Positions 1 to 8,486 of a DNA stretch of 50,025 nt are shown here, one piece after another; the stretch's first letter is position 1; each line of letters starts with the position of its first letter. Origin of the DNA: Planctomycetota bacterium (GTDB lineage: Bacteria; Planctomycetota; UBA1135; JADKAF01). The notes under the pieces are model-generated. The model saw nothing but the letters and a program-made list of their open reading frames with translations. It did no database searches and was not told the origin of the DNA. The position numbers and the translations under genes were made by a program. Where the stretch lies: the NCBI GenBank assembly GCA_016793245.1, contig JAEUHW010000263.1, forward strand, positions 1 to 50,025. The letters are read 5' to 3'.

Positions 1-600
1 GGCGTCGACGCGCTCCAGCGGAGCCCGCACCATCGCCAGCACCAGGTCGAGGTCGTGGATCATGAGATCCTGCACGACGCCGACGTCGGTCGAGCGGAAG
101 GTGAACGGCGCCAGGCGATGCGCCTCGATGAAGAGCGGCAGGCGCTGCTGCGCGACCAGCGCCTCGAAGGCCGGATTGAAGCGCTCGACGTGCCCGACCT
201 GGAGGAGCGCGCCGCTCCGCGAGGCGACGTCGATCATGCGATCGGCCTCCTCCAGCGTCACCGCGATCGGCTTCTCGACGAGACAGGCGACGCCGCGCGC
301 GAGGAAGGGCTCCGCGGCGGCGAGGTGCGCCACCGTGGGCACCACGATGCTCACTGCGTCGACGCCTTCGTCGAGGAGCTGCTGCAGGTCGTCGCCGTGC
401 GGAACGCCGAGGTCCTTCGCCACGCGCTCGGCCGCCTCGGCGTCGCGATCGATGATGCGCACGAGCTCGATCCGGCCCAGGCCACCGGGTTCCGCGGAGC
501 TCTTCTCGAGGTCGCGATAGATCCGCGCGTGATGGCGCCCGAGGTGTCCGACCCCCACGACGCCGACGCGCAGCGGGCGATCTCCCAGCGGCTCAGGCAT
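1..600 (-). CDS. Gfo/Idh/MocA-family NAD(P)-dependent oxidoreductase, C-terminus cut by window edge
   Basis: The 200 residues visible form the N-terminal Rossmann domain and the start of the second domain of a Gfo/Idh/MocA oxidoreductase. Seen: the dinucleotide-binding run GVVGVGHLGRHHARIY near residue 13, the family motif VEKPIAV near residue 110, and LLQVGHVERFNPAF further on, where the family has its conserved GH/RF/P positions. The start ATG overlaps the stop of lpxC-fabZ by 8 bases (ATGCCTGA), so the two are co-translated. Known: in many Gram-negative genomes a Gfo/Idh/MocA gene sits in the lipid A cluster, and GnnA of this family oxidises UDP-GlcNAc for 3-amino lipid A. Inference: a role in lipid A sugar modification is possible but not shown; the partner aminotransferase would lie outside the window. 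Confidence 0.88.
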   Translation of the reverse strand, partial: MPEPLGDRPLRVGVVGVGHLGRHHARIYRDLEKSSAEPGGLGRIELVRIIDRDAEAAERVAKDLGVPHGDDLQQLLDEGVDAVSIVVPTVAHLAAAEPFLARGVACLVEKPIAVTLEEADRMIDVASRSGALLQVGHVERFNPAFEALVAQQRLPLFIEAHRLAPFTFRSTDVGVVQDLMIHDLDLVLAMVRAPLERVDA

Positions 601-1957
601 CGACGAGCGTGAACATCAGGGTCGCTTCGGAGACGAGGCGCCCCCCGACCTTGCAGCGCCCGGTGACCTGGCCGAGGCTCGGCTTCACCTTGATCGTCTC
701 GACCTCGATGCGGAGCTGATCGCCGGGAATCACCGTGCCGCGGAGCTTCACCTTGTCGATCGACCAGAGCACGGCGAGCTTGCCCGTGTTCTCGAGCTTG
801 CGCAGGAGCAGGACACCCGAGAGCTGCGCCATCGCCTCGAGCTGGAGCACGCCGGGCATGATCGGCGACTCCGGCCAGTGCCCTTGGAAGAAGGGCTCGT
901 TGAAGGTGACGTTCTTGATCCCCACGGCGCGCCGGTAGCCCTCGAGCTCGACGACGCGGTCGATGAGCAGGAAGGGATAGCGGTGCGGCAGGAGACGCAT
1001 GATCTCCTGGATGTTCAGCCCCGATTCGCGCGGCAAGTCGCCGCGCATCTCCTGCGCCTCGATGCGGTCGCGGAGCTGCTTCACGAGCTTCGCGTTCGCC
1101 GCGTGGCCGGTCTTGTTGGCGATGACGTGGCCGACCAGATCGGCGCCGAGGAGCGAGAGATCGCCGAGGAAGTCGAGGATCTTGTGGCGGACGGGCTCGT
1201 CCACGAAGCGCCATTCCTGGCCCTCGCGCCCGATCACGACCGTGTTCTCGAGCGTGGCGCCCTTGCCGAGCCCGGCGGCCTGCAGCTTCTCGACCTCTTC
1301 CGCCATGCAGAAGGTGCGCGCCGGAGCGATCACCTCGCGGAAGGTCTGGCGATCGAGCGGATAGCGGTAGGTCTGCGAGCGCGGGAACGCCTGCGTGATC
1401 GAGAGCGGCATGCCGGCCGAGCCGTGAGCTGCGCCACTCTGTCCGTTCATCGAAGGGCGACCGAACTCGGCGTGGTACTGGATGGTCAGCCCTTCGGCGG
1501 GATCCTCGCAGGGCAGCGCGACCAAGCTCGCGTCGCCCTCGCGCACATAGATCGGCTCGTCGAGGACGTAGACCTTGCGCGTCGCCTTCTGCTCGACGAT
1601 CCCCGCGCTCTCCAAGAGCTGCGCGAGCGGCAGGGCGCTGCCGTCGGAAGCGGGGATCTCGGTGCCGTCGAGCTCGATCTCCAAGTTGTCGACGCCGAGC
1701 CCGAGGCACGCGGCGAGCAGGTGCTCGATCGTCTCCACCTCGGCCTTGCCGTTCCGGAGCGAGGTGCGGCGCGAAGCCGGCGAGAGATACTCGATCGTCG
1801 CGGGGATCGAGGGCTCGTCGGGGAGATCGGTGCGCGTGAACACGACGCCGTGCCCGGCAGGCGCGGGCTTCAGGCGTACCTTCACCTCGACACCGGAGTG
1901 CAGGCCTCGGCCGGTGAACTCCACCGCCGACTTGATGGTTCGCTCAGGTCGTCTCAC
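593..1957 (-). CDS. lpxC/fabZ: Bifunctional UDP-3-O-acyl-GlcNAc deacetylase / 3-hydroxyacyl-ACP dehydratase (LpxC-FabZ fusion)
   Basis: A fusion of 454 residues. Residues 1-300 are LpxC, the zinc deacetylase committing UDP-GlcNAc to lipid A: zinc ligands H79 (ETIEHLLAA), H258 and D262 (VRHKILDFLGD), and the general acid/base H285 (NKTGHAAN). Residues 310-454 are FabZ, the dehydratase of fatty acid elongation: catalytic H325 in LPHRYPFLLIDR and E374 in MPGVLQLEAMAQ. Each half is full length for its family. Such fusions are known in Bacteroidetes and Planctomycetes; joining them may balance phospholipid and lipid A synthesis. The gene follows ompH/skp after 158 bases and overlaps the oxidoreductase downstream by 8 bases. 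Confidence 0.97.
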   Translation of the reverse strand: MRRPERTIKSAVEFTGRGLHSGVEVKVRLKPAPAGHGVVFTRTDLPDEPSIPATIEYLSPASRRTSLRNGKAEVETIEHLLAACLGLGVDNLEIELDGTEIPASDGSALPLAQLLESAGIVEQKATRKVYVLDEPIYVREGDASLVALPCEDPAEGLTIQYHAEFGRPSMNGQSGAAHGSAGMPLSITQAFPRSQTYRYPLDRQTFREVIAPARTFCMAEEVEKLQAAGLGKGATLENTVVIGREGQEWRFVDEPVRHKILDFLGDLSLLGADLVGHVIANKTGHAANAKLVKQLRDRIEAQEMRGDLPRESGLNIQEIMRLLPHRYPFLLIDRVVELEGYRRAVGIKNVTFNEPFFQGHWPESPIMPGVLQLEAMAQLSGVLLLRKLENTGKLAVLWSIDKVKLRGTVIPGDQLRIEVETIKVKPSLGQVTGRCKVGGRLVSEATLMFTLVDA

Positions 1958-1978
1958 GCGTCGCGACAGTCAACCTTC

Positions 1979-2041
1979 AAGGGCCAGCCGGGCAACTGGG
2001 AGGGTCAGCCGGGCCACGAGGAGGGCCAGCGGCGTCCCGTG
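1979..2041. repeat. Three tandem 21-base units between ompH-like and lpxC-fabZ
   Basis: Three imperfect 21-base units lie at 1979-1999, 2000-2020 and 2021-2041. The shared core is GAGGGCCAGCCGGGC with a variable tail; the third copy is the most diverged. The unit length equals seven codons, but no supported gene covers it. The array fills much of the 158-base gap between the ompH-like and lpxC-fabZ genes. Function unknown. Confidence 0.6.
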
Positions 2042-2115
2042 GATGCGGGGGCCGAGCGCTCCGGACGCCGAGGAGGGTACTCCCAAGGGGGAGCGCGTCA
2101 AGCTTGCTCCGGGAC

Positions 2116-2709
2116 CTACTTCAAGCTCGACGCGATCTCCTGGCTGATATCGAGCGCAGGATCGAGGTGCGCCGCCGAGCGATTGAGGATCCGGCTGTAG
2201 CGCTCCTTCAGCGAGAGACCGTCCTCCGCACCGCTGTCCGATGGCCAGTTCTGCAGCACGACGTCGATCCCCTGAGCCTTCGCGTAGACCGCGATCGCCA
2301 GATCGACGTCTTCGCTCCACTTCAGGATCGCTTGGGTCTGCTCGAGGCTCTGCTGCTCGGCATAGCGCTCCTTCTTCTTGCCCGCGCGGTAGCTCAGGAC
2401 CTCGAGCTCTTCGATCATCTGGCGGTACTCGGGGCTGGACTTCAGCCCGGTGAAGGAGCTCAGGCTCTTCTCCATCGCCTGCCCCTGCTTCAAGAACTCG
2501 TCGAGCTCCGCCTTCCAGCCTTCCCAGCGCTTCGTCATGGCCTCGCGCTCCTCGCGAAAGCGCTCGGCGGTCTCGAAGACCTTGTTCATGTTCACGTAGC
2601 GCACGACGCTGGCGCGGAGAGGTTCGGCCTTCTCGCGCGAGGACGGACCGAGAGCTAGGCCGAGCGCGGCCGTCGCGCCGAGGACGGCGAGGGCGAAGAG
2701 GGTCTTCAC
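2116..2709 (-). CDS. OmpH/Skp-like periplasmic chaperone
   Basis: A protein of 197 residues with an N-terminal signal (KTLFALAVLGATAALGLAL) followed by a segment YVNMNKVFETAERFREE that matches the start of the Skp/OmpH fold, and then a long, charged, helical coiled-coil region (residues 45-130). The family binds unfolded outer-membrane proteins in the periplasm. The GTG start is chosen because AGGAG lies 7 bases upstream and it gives a clean signal peptide. The gene lies 31 bases after bamA and before lpxC-fabZ, the classic bamA-skp-lpx order, which supports the assignment more than sequence alone. The C-terminal 50 residues are not recognisable. Confidence 0.85.
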   Translation of the reverse strand: MKTLFALAVLGATAALGLALGPSSREKAEPLRASVVRYVNMNKVFETAERFREEREAMTKRWEGWKAELDEFLKQGQAMEKSLSSFTGLKSSPEYRQMIEELEVLSYRAGKKKERYAEQQSLEQTQAILKWSEDVDLAIAVYAKAQGIDVVLQNWPSDSGAEDGLSLKERYSRILNRSAAHLDPALDISQEIASSLK

Positions 2710-2740
2710 GTGGAACTCCTGGGGCGTCGAACGCCACCGT

Positions 2741-5305
2741 TCAGAAGGTGCTGAGCCGGAACTGGAAGTAGAGGAGGTCGTCGGTGCTCTCGTAGAGCCA
2801 GGGGTAGGCCAGGCTGAACTCGAGCGAAGCCGTGGGCAGGAACGGCACGCGGATCCGCACGCCGAGACCGGAGCTCGCGCGGAGCTGCCGGAAGGTCGGA
2901 TCGGAGAGCTCGAGGCCGAGTCCGCCGAAGTCCGTGAACGCGAAGCCGCGCACCCATTCGTACTCGTCCACCTGCCGCGGCATCGGCGTCGAGACGAGCG
3001 GGAAACGGTACTCGACGCTGCCCGTCCAGAGCGCCTGGCCACCCACCGGGAGACCGTTCTCCACGGGGCCGGCGCCGCGGATGTTGAAGCCGCGCAACGA
3101 GTCGAGGCCGCCCAGGAAGAAGCGATCGAAGTAGGGCACCTCGTCGGTGCTGCCATAGCCGTCGGAGAGGCCGAACGAGCCCGACAGGGCGAGCACATCC
3201 GCGCGGCCGCGCTCGTCCTTGCCGAGCGAGAAGAAGCGATCCGCGTTCACGACGCCGGTCCAGTAGTCGAAGTCCGACGGCAGCAGCGCCCCGGCGAAGA
3301 AGCTGTCGAGCCGGAGGTCCCAGCCCTCGGTCGGCTGCATCGGCACGTCGAGGTCGCGATAGCGGACGCGCGCGCCGAGCCCGCGCACGTGGTTCATGCC
3401 TTCCAGGCTCCAGATGCGATCGGAGGCGCGGCGGTCGATGTCATCGACTTCGATCGCGTCGTCGCGCAGGCCGAGACCGACCTGCCATTCGCGCGAGAGG
3501 TCCTTCGTGAGCCCGACGGAGTAGCCGGTCCGCGTCTCCAAGTGCGTGCGCCAGACGCGCAACGTACGGTAGAGCGCGAGATCGAGGCCGATCGGGTTGC
3601 GATAGAGCCCGAAGAGATCCGGCTCGCGGAACGAGATGCTGTAGCGCGAGACGTCGAGGCCGGGGCTCGCCTCCAGGATCAGCGCCTGCCCATCGCCCGA
3701 GAAGGCCTGCCCGAGGAAGAGCTCCGGCAGCGCGGTGAACGGCGAATCGGGTAGGCGAGTGAGCCCGAAGTTCTGATTGGTCCAGGTGAACGAGAGGAAG
3801 GGCCCGGAGTTCGAGCCCAGGCCACCGCCGATGTTGAACTGCCCGGTGCGGCCCTCTTCGACCTCGATCACCCAAGTCACCTTGTCCGGATCGTCGGGGC
3901 TCTGCTCCAGATCCGAGTAGACCGCGGGAAAGCCCTGCGCGCTCTCGAAGTAGCGCAGCGACTCCAAACGCGCGATCGAGCGCGCGATGAGAGACGAGTC
4001 GACGATCTGGCCCGGATCCAAGAGCAGCTCGCGCAGGATCACCGGCCGGCGCGTCTTGTCGTTGCCGCGCACCTCGACGCGCTCCAGCGTGCGCTGGCGC
4101 CCCTCGGTGATGCGCAGCACGACCGAGAGCGTGCCATCGTCGTTGGCGAACTGCTCCTGATCGATGTCGAAGCGCTCCTCCAAGCCGAAGTGCATGGGAT
4201 AGCCGCGCTTCCCGTAGTGCTCGACGATCCTCTGGATGTCGCTGGAGAGGAGGGCCTCCGTGACGGGGTCCCCCGGCTTCATCTTGAGCAGCGCCAGGAG
4301 CTCCGCGGTCGGCAGGTCGTGGTTCCCTTCGATCGTGATCCCGCGCAGCTTGTAGAGCCGCCCCTCCTCGACGAAGAAGTCGAGGTACGCATAGCGCCCG
4401 TCGTCGCTGAACTGGATGTCGTACGAGACCTCGGCGTCGTAGTAGCCCTGCGAGCGGTAGAGCCGCGCGAGCGCCACGCGATCCTCGTCGACGCGGCGCT
4501 GGACGAAGGGCTGACCGCCCAATCGGAACGGCCAGATGAAGAACGGCGTGCTCGACTCGACCGCTCCGTGGAGCCGCGTCCCGAGGCCGAGGAAGCGCGA
4601 GGAGGGGATCGCTTCGTTGCCGTGGAAGCGCACGTCCAGCACGTAGACCCGCGGGCCCTCGAGGATCTCGTAGACCAGCTCGCTCTTCGCGGTGTCGACG
4701 CGCGTCGTCACGCCGACGAAGTGATGTCCCTTCTCGCGATAGTGCTCGCGGAGGCGCTCGGCGAAGCGCTGCGTGTCCTCTTCCTGCACCTTGCCGCCGT
4801 AGCTCAAGCCCAGCGCTTCGAGGAGCTCCGTGCGCGTGAAGCTGCGATTGCCGGTGAAGCTCAACTTCTCCAGCACCCCCACCTCCTCGGCGACCGCGAT
4901 CACCTTGATGCCGCCCGCGGGGTGGCGCTCCACCTGGAATTGCACGCGCACCTTGTAGCGGCGCCAGAGGAGCCGGAGATCGTCGCTCGCGAGGTCGCGG
5001 CGCAGCTTGGCGCCCCGCTTCGTGTAGATCGCCTCCGCGTAGCGCCGGCTGCGCTCTTCGTTCAGCCCGCGCCAGACCAGCTCGGTGATCACCTCGCCCT
5101 CGAACTCCGCGGCCGGATCGGGGTCCTGGTCTCGCGCGGCATCGACGGCGGGTTCGCGCGGCGGTGCCTCCTGCGCGAGCAGTTCGCCAGCGGCCGAGCA
5201 GAGCACGAGAAATGCCGCGAGAGCGCAGGTGCGTCGCGCGGAGCTCCGCTCCGCGAAGCCGCTCGCGCCGCTCGGCGTTCTCGCGCTCTCTGCCGCTCCG
5301 TTCAC
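2741..5305 (-). CDS. bamA: Outer membrane protein assembly factor BamA (Omp85)
   Basis: An 854-residue Omp85 protein that inserts beta-barrel proteins into the outer membrane. A signal segment (residues 28-45, ending LLAQ) is followed by several POTRA repeats (about 70-430; for example FTGNRSFTRTELLEAL and RVEVRGNDKTRRPVILREL) and a C-terminal 16-stranded barrel (about 460-854). Barrel landmarks are GGGLGSNSGPFLSF, the lid-loop region FFLGGLDSLRGFNIRG with the family's (V/I)RG(F/Y) motif, and a terminal FRLSTF with C-terminal phenylalanine. The start GTG overlaps the dnaB stop by 4 bases (GTGA), so translation is probably coupled. Length is close to the usual 800 residues. Confidence 0.96.
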   Translation of the reverse strand: MNGAAESARTPSGASGFAERSSARRTCALAAFLVLCSAAGELLAQEAPPREPAVDAARDQDPDPAAEFEGEVITELVWRGLNEERSRRYAEAIYTKRGAKLRRDLASDDLRLLWRRYKVRVQFQVERHPAGGIKVIAVAEEVGVLEKLSFTGNRSFTRTELLEALGLSYGGKVQEEDTQRFAERLREHYREKGHHFVGVTTRVDTAKSELVYEILEGPRVYVLDVRFHGNEAIPSSRFLGLGTRLHGAVESSTPFFIWPFRLGGQPFVQRRVDEDRVALARLYRSQGYYDAEVSYDIQFSDDGRYAYLDFFVEEGRLYKLRGITIEGNHDLPTAELLALLKMKPGDPVTEALLSSDIQRIVEHYGKRGYPMHFGLEERFDIDQEQFANDDGTLSVVLRITEGRQRTLERVEVRGNDKTRRPVILRELLLDPGQIVDSSLIARSIARLESLRYFESAQGFPAVYSDLEQSPDDPDKVTWVIEVEEGRTGQFNIGGGLGSNSGPFLSFTWTNQNFGLTRLPDSPFTALPELFLGQAFSGDGQALILEASPGLDVSRYSISFREPDLFGLYRNPIGLDLALYRTLRVWRTHLETRTGYSVGLTKDLSREWQVGLGLRDDAIEVDDIDRRASDRIWSLEGMNHVRGLGARVRYRDLDVPMQPTEGWDLRLDSFFAGALLPSDFDYWTGVVNADRFFSLGKDERGRADVLALSGSFGLSDGYGSTDEVPYFDRFFLGGLDSLRGFNIRGAGPVENGLPVGGQALWTGSVEYRFPLVSTPMPRQVDEYEWVRGFAFTDFGGLGLELSDPTFRQLRASSGLGVRIRVPFLPTASLEFSLAYPWLYESTDDLLYFQFRLSTF

Positions 5306-6645
5306 GAAGCCCCGCGCTCGTAGGCCAGGTTCTCGAAGCGCATGAACTCGCGCGTGAACTGCAGCTCGACGGAGCCCGTCGGGCCGTTGCGCTGCTTCGC
5401 GACGTCGACGGTCGCTTTGTTGGCGTTGGCTTCGGTCTTCCCGTAGTACTCCTCGCGAAAGAGCAGCAGGATCACGTCGGCGTCCTGCTCGATGGCGCCC
5501 GACTCGCGGAGGTCCGACATGCGCGGGCGCTTGTCGTCGCGCGAGTCGACCGAGCGATTGAGCTGCGAGAGCGCGATCACCGGCAGCTTCAGCTCTCTGG
5601 CGAGTGCCTTCAGCGAGCGCGAGATGATCGCGATCTCGACCTGGCGCGACTCGGCCTGCGGAGCCTCCATGAGCTGGAGGTAATCGACGACGATGAACTG
5701 GATATCGTGCGCGGCCTTGAGACGCCGCGCCTTCGATCGCAGCGACAGCACGGAGAGGCCTGGCGTGTCATCGACGAACATCGGGAGCGCCGCCAGCGTA
5801 CCGGCGGCGTCCACGAGTCGATGCCGCTCCGCGCTGCTCAGGCTGCCCTTCTGGAGTTTCGAGGCATCTACCTTTGCGAGCGAGCACAGGAGGCGTCGTC
5901 CGACTTGGGAAGTCGACATCTCCAGCGAGAAGAACGCCACGGCGACTTGAGAGAGGCGCGCGGCGTTCTCGAGCATGTTCAAGGCGAGCGCGGTCTTTCC
6001 CATCGAAGGTCGCGCCGCCAGGATGATCAAGTCCCCCGGCTGGAAGCCGAAGGTCATGTCGTCGAGGATGCTGAAACCGCTTCGAACACCGCTGCAGCGG
6101 ACCTCCCGATCCGAGAGGCTCTCGACGCGCTTGATCTCCTCGGACATGAGGCTCGAGATCGAGGAGGTCTCTCGCGAGTCCGCGGAGCGCACGACGTCGT
6201 AGATGCGCTTCTCCGCGTTCTCGAGGAACTGGTCCACGTCCTCGTCGCGGAAGCTCTGCGCCTCGGCGGCCAGCGTCGCGCACTCGTTCATCAAGCCGCG
6301 CAGACGCGCGCAGTCGCGCACCAGATGCGCGTGATGCACCGCGCGTCCCGCTCCCGCGAGCGCCTGGCCGAGCAGGATCAGGTAGTCGCGACCGCCGGCC
6401 GACTCGAGTGAGTCCTTGCGCTGCAAGCGCTCGCCGAGCGTGATGAAGTCGACCGGCTTCGACTGCTCGTAGAGCTCCAGCGCGCTCTCGTAGATGAGCT
6501 GGTGCGAAGGCGCGTAGAAGTCGGAGGGGGTCAGGACCTCCGAGACGTCGGCGATACAGCCGTTGTCGAGCAGCATCGCCCCGAGCACCGATCGCTCGGC
6601 GTCCAGGTTCTGCGGCGGCAAGCCGGTCGCCCGCAGCTCTTCCAT
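5302..6645 (-). CDS. dnaB: Replicative DNA helicase DnaB
   Basis: A 447-residue hexameric helicase that unwinds DNA ahead of the fork. The N-terminal primase-interacting helical domain begins PQNLDAERSVLGAMLLDN. The RecA-like domain has Walker A ARPSMGKTALALN (near residue 210), the arm FFSLEMS, Walker B FIVVDYLQLM, the SQLNRSVDSR motif and DLRESGAIEQDADVI. Length is normal, so there is no intein. It is the last gene of the rplI end of the block and is separated from rplI by 287 bases containing a terminator-like hairpin; it may therefore have its own promoter, and bamA overlaps its stop. Confidence 0.97.
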   Translation of the reverse strand: MEELRATGLPPQNLDAERSVLGAMLLDNGCIADVSEVLTPSDFYAPSHQLIYESALELYEQSKPVDFITLGERLQRKDSLESAGGRDYLILLGQALAGAGRAVHHAHLVRDCARLRGLMNECATLAAEAQSFRDEDVDQFLENAEKRIYDVVRSADSRETSSISSLMSEEIKRVESLSDREVRCSGVRSGFSILDDMTFGFQPGDLIILAARPSMGKTALALNMLENAARLSQVAVAFFSLEMSTSQVGRRLLCSLAKVDASKLQKGSLSSAERHRLVDAAGTLAALPMFVDDTPGLSVLSLRSKARRLKAAHDIQFIVVDYLQLMEAPQAESRQVEIAIISRSLKALARELKLPVIALSQLNRSVDSRDDKRPRMSDLRESGAIEQDADVILLLFREEYYGKTEANANKATVDVAKQRNGPTGSVELQFTREFMRFENLAYERGAS

Positions 6646-6765
6646 CGTCGCGCACCTCCGCTGTGGGCGCGTGCATCGATCGGCGCTCGCGACTCCCGCC
6701 GTTCGAGCTCCGCGGCGCTGCGCCTCACGGACAACCCCAAGCCAAAAACGATGCCGGACAACGCA

Positions 6766-6797
6766 AGAAGCCCGGCCGGTTTCCCGAGCGGGCTTCT
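6766..6797 (-). terminator. Hairpin between rplI and dnaB, possible terminator
   Basis: A perfect 9-base stem AGAAGCCCG / CGGGCTTCT (6766-6774 and 6789-6797) encloses a 14-base loop. It stands in the 287-base gap after rplI. On the minus strand there is no T-run directly behind it; a TTTTT occurs about 20 bases further on. It could be an intrinsic terminator of a GC-rich type or a processing site. Confidence 0.45.
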
Positions 6798-6932
6798 CTT
6801 GCTACGAGCACCCGCTCCGCGGCGCGGCGCTCCGGAAGCTCGAGGTCTTCCCTGGGCTTCTCAGATGGGGGCCTCGCAGATGGGGCCTCGCAGAATACGG
6901 ACGAGGCCGCCGTCGGGCGCGGGCGAGGCGCT

Positions 6933-7379
6933 CTACTGAGCCGTGACGATCAGCTTCAGCTGGGCGTCGACTTCGGCGTGCAGGTGGACCGGCACATCGT
7001 GGTGCCCGATCTCCTCGATGTTGCCCTTCAGCTTCACCGCGCCGGTCCCGACCTTGAAGCCCTGCTTCGAGAGCGCGTCCGCGATCATGTTCGCGGTCAC
7101 GGAGCCGTACATGCGGCCCTCTTCGTTGGTCTTCACCGCGATCTGCACGGTGAGTGCCGAGATCTTGGCTGCGAGAGCGCGCGCCGACTGGGCGCGCTCG
7201 GCCTCGGTGGCGAGGTACTTCGTGCGCATCTTCTCGACGGCGCGCTTGTTGTCCTCGGTCACGCCGACGGCGAGCCCGTTCGGGAAGAGGTAGTTCCGCG
7301 CGTAGCCATCGCGGACCTTCACGATTTCGCCGATCTTGCCGAGGTCGGCGACGTTGCTGCGGAGCAGGATCTCGATCAT
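6933..7379 (-). CDS. rplI: 50S ribosomal protein L9
   Basis: A 148-residue L9 protein of the large subunit. The N-terminal rRNA-binding domain carries the family signature, here VRDGYARNYLFPNGLAVGVT; the central helix links to a C-terminal domain ending LKLIVTAQ. Length matches the family. It follows rpsR by 168 bases. No clear ribosome binding site precedes its ATG. The leader contains a 30-base pure pyrimidine stretch on the coding strand (about 7500-7530). Confidence 0.97.
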   Translation of the reverse strand: MIEILLRSNVADLGKIGEIVKVRDGYARNYLFPNGLAVGVTEDNKRAVEKMRTKYLATEAERAQSARALAAKISALTVQIAVKTNEEGRMYGSVTANMIADALSKQGFKVGTGAVKLKGNIEEIGHHDVPVHLHAEVDAQLKLIVTAQ

Positions 7380-7547
7380 GTCAGTGCGTGGGACTCGGCC
7401 CGGTCAGGCGGCGCCGAGAGGCGCGTGCCGAGGGTTCGAGGAATTCGAGGACGCCGACGCACGGCGCCGGCTCTGCATCGGGCCGTGAGGACCCCGGTGC
7501 GAGAGAGGAGAGAGGAAGGAGAGAGAACGGAGTCCGCGGCGCAGCGC

Positions 7548-7850
7548 TCAGGCCACGTACGGGATCAGCGCCATGAAGCGCGCGCGCTTCACCGCGCGGG
7601 CGAGCTCGCGCTGGCACTGCGCGCAGTAGTTCGTGCGCTTGCGCGACATGAGCTTGCCCTGCGGGGTCTGGAAGCGCTGCAGCATCGCAACGTCCTTCCA
7701 ATCGAACTTGATCGAATCGCAGGGAGTGCACTTGCGGCGACGGCCGGTGCCGAAGCGGCGGAAGCGACGTCCGCCGCGGCCCGAGCGGCCATCTTCGCCG
7801 CCGAAGTCGGCATCGACGCCGATGTCCGAGAGAAGGTCTTGTTCGGCCAT
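7548..7850 (-). CDS. rpsR: 30S ribosomal protein S18
   Basis: A 100-residue S18 that pairs with S6 on the small-subunit platform. The conserved core is RKCTPCDSIKFDWKDV, LQRFQTPQGKLMSRKRT and YCAQCQRELARAVKRARF. It keeps four cysteines as two CxxC pairs, so it is the zinc-binding form. An acidic, Gly/Arg-rich N-terminal extension of about 35 residues precedes the core. It lies between rpsF and rplI; no ssb gene intervenes between rpsF and rpsR. Confidence 0.97.
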   Translation of the reverse strand: MAEQDLLSDIGVDADFGGEDGRSGRGGRRFRRFGTGRRRKCTPCDSIKFDWKDVAMLQRFQTPQGKLMSRKRTNYCAQCQRELARAVKRARFMALIPYVA

Positions 7851-7956
7851 GATGATGTACTGATCTCGTGTGCTTCAGGGGTGGTGGAGCAGCGCTCCAT
7901 CGCGCTAGGAACTGCGCGCGGCGGGCTTAGGATCGGCCCGCAGGACTCGCTGCTGA

Positions 7957-7986
7957 CGAGAGGCGCTCCCGAAGGACCGCCTCTCG
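7957..7986 (-). promoter_or_regulatory. Stable hairpin with TTCG loop between rpsF and rpsR
   Basis: Seven bases after the rpsF stop the minus strand can fold into a 9-base perfect stem, CGAGAGGCG / CGCCTCTCG, continued after one mismatch by TCC/GGA around a TTCG tetraloop, an unusually stable loop when closed by C-G. No T-run follows, so it is more likely a processing, attenuation or mRNA-stability element than a full terminator. Confidence 0.45.
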
Positions 7987-7992
7987 CGAAGA

Positions 7993-8469
7993 TCAAGCCG
8001 GCTCGCCCGCGGTCTCGGGCTCGGCGACGACTTCGGCCGGAGCCGGGGCATCGTCCGCAGCCGTGCGCTCGCGCACGACGACGACTTGGCCCTCGTCTTC
8101 GCCTTCGCCGATGACATCGGGCTCGTTCGCGATCTCCGCGTCTTCCTTCGCCGAGAGATCGACCTCGCCTTCGGGAACCGCCTCGACCTTCAGGATCATG
8201 TGTCGCAGGACGAAGTCCTGGAGCAACAGATCGCGATCGAGCTCGAAGAGCGAGTCCCCCGGAGCCGGGTGCTCGAGGTAGCTCAAGAAGTAGGTGCCTC
8301 GCTTCTGCTTCTTGATCTCGTACGCGAGCTTGCGGTCCTCCCACCGACGAGCGGCGACGACTTTGCAGCCGTGGCGCTCCAGGAGCTCCTTCACTCGGCC
8401 CTTCAGCGTTCTCCAGCCCTTCTTCACTTCCCGGTTGTCCAGGATGAGGGTCGCCTCGTAGATGCTCAC
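7993..8469 (-). CDS. rpsF: 30S ribosomal protein S6
   Basis: A 158-residue protein. Residues 1-100 are the S6 fold, a small ferredoxin-like domain contacting S18 and 16S rRNA: IYEATLILDN, the motif RRWEDRKLAYEIKKQKRGTY, and DFVLRHMILKVE. A tail of about 50 residues rich in Glu, Asp, Ala and Pro follows, which is common in S6 proteins and likely disordered. The start is GTG, 17 bases after the pth stop, so pth and rpsF are co-transcribed. Confidence 0.95.
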   Translation of the reverse strand: MSIYEATLILDNREVKKGWRTLKGRVKELLERHGCKVVAARRWEDRKLAYEIKKQKRGTYFLSYLEHPAPGDSLFELDRDLLLQDFVLRHMILKVEAVPEGEVDLSAKEDAEIANEPDVIGEGEDEGQVVVVRERTAADDAPAPAEVVAEPETAGEPA

Positions 8470-8486
8470 CGGCGGACCGCCTCGCT

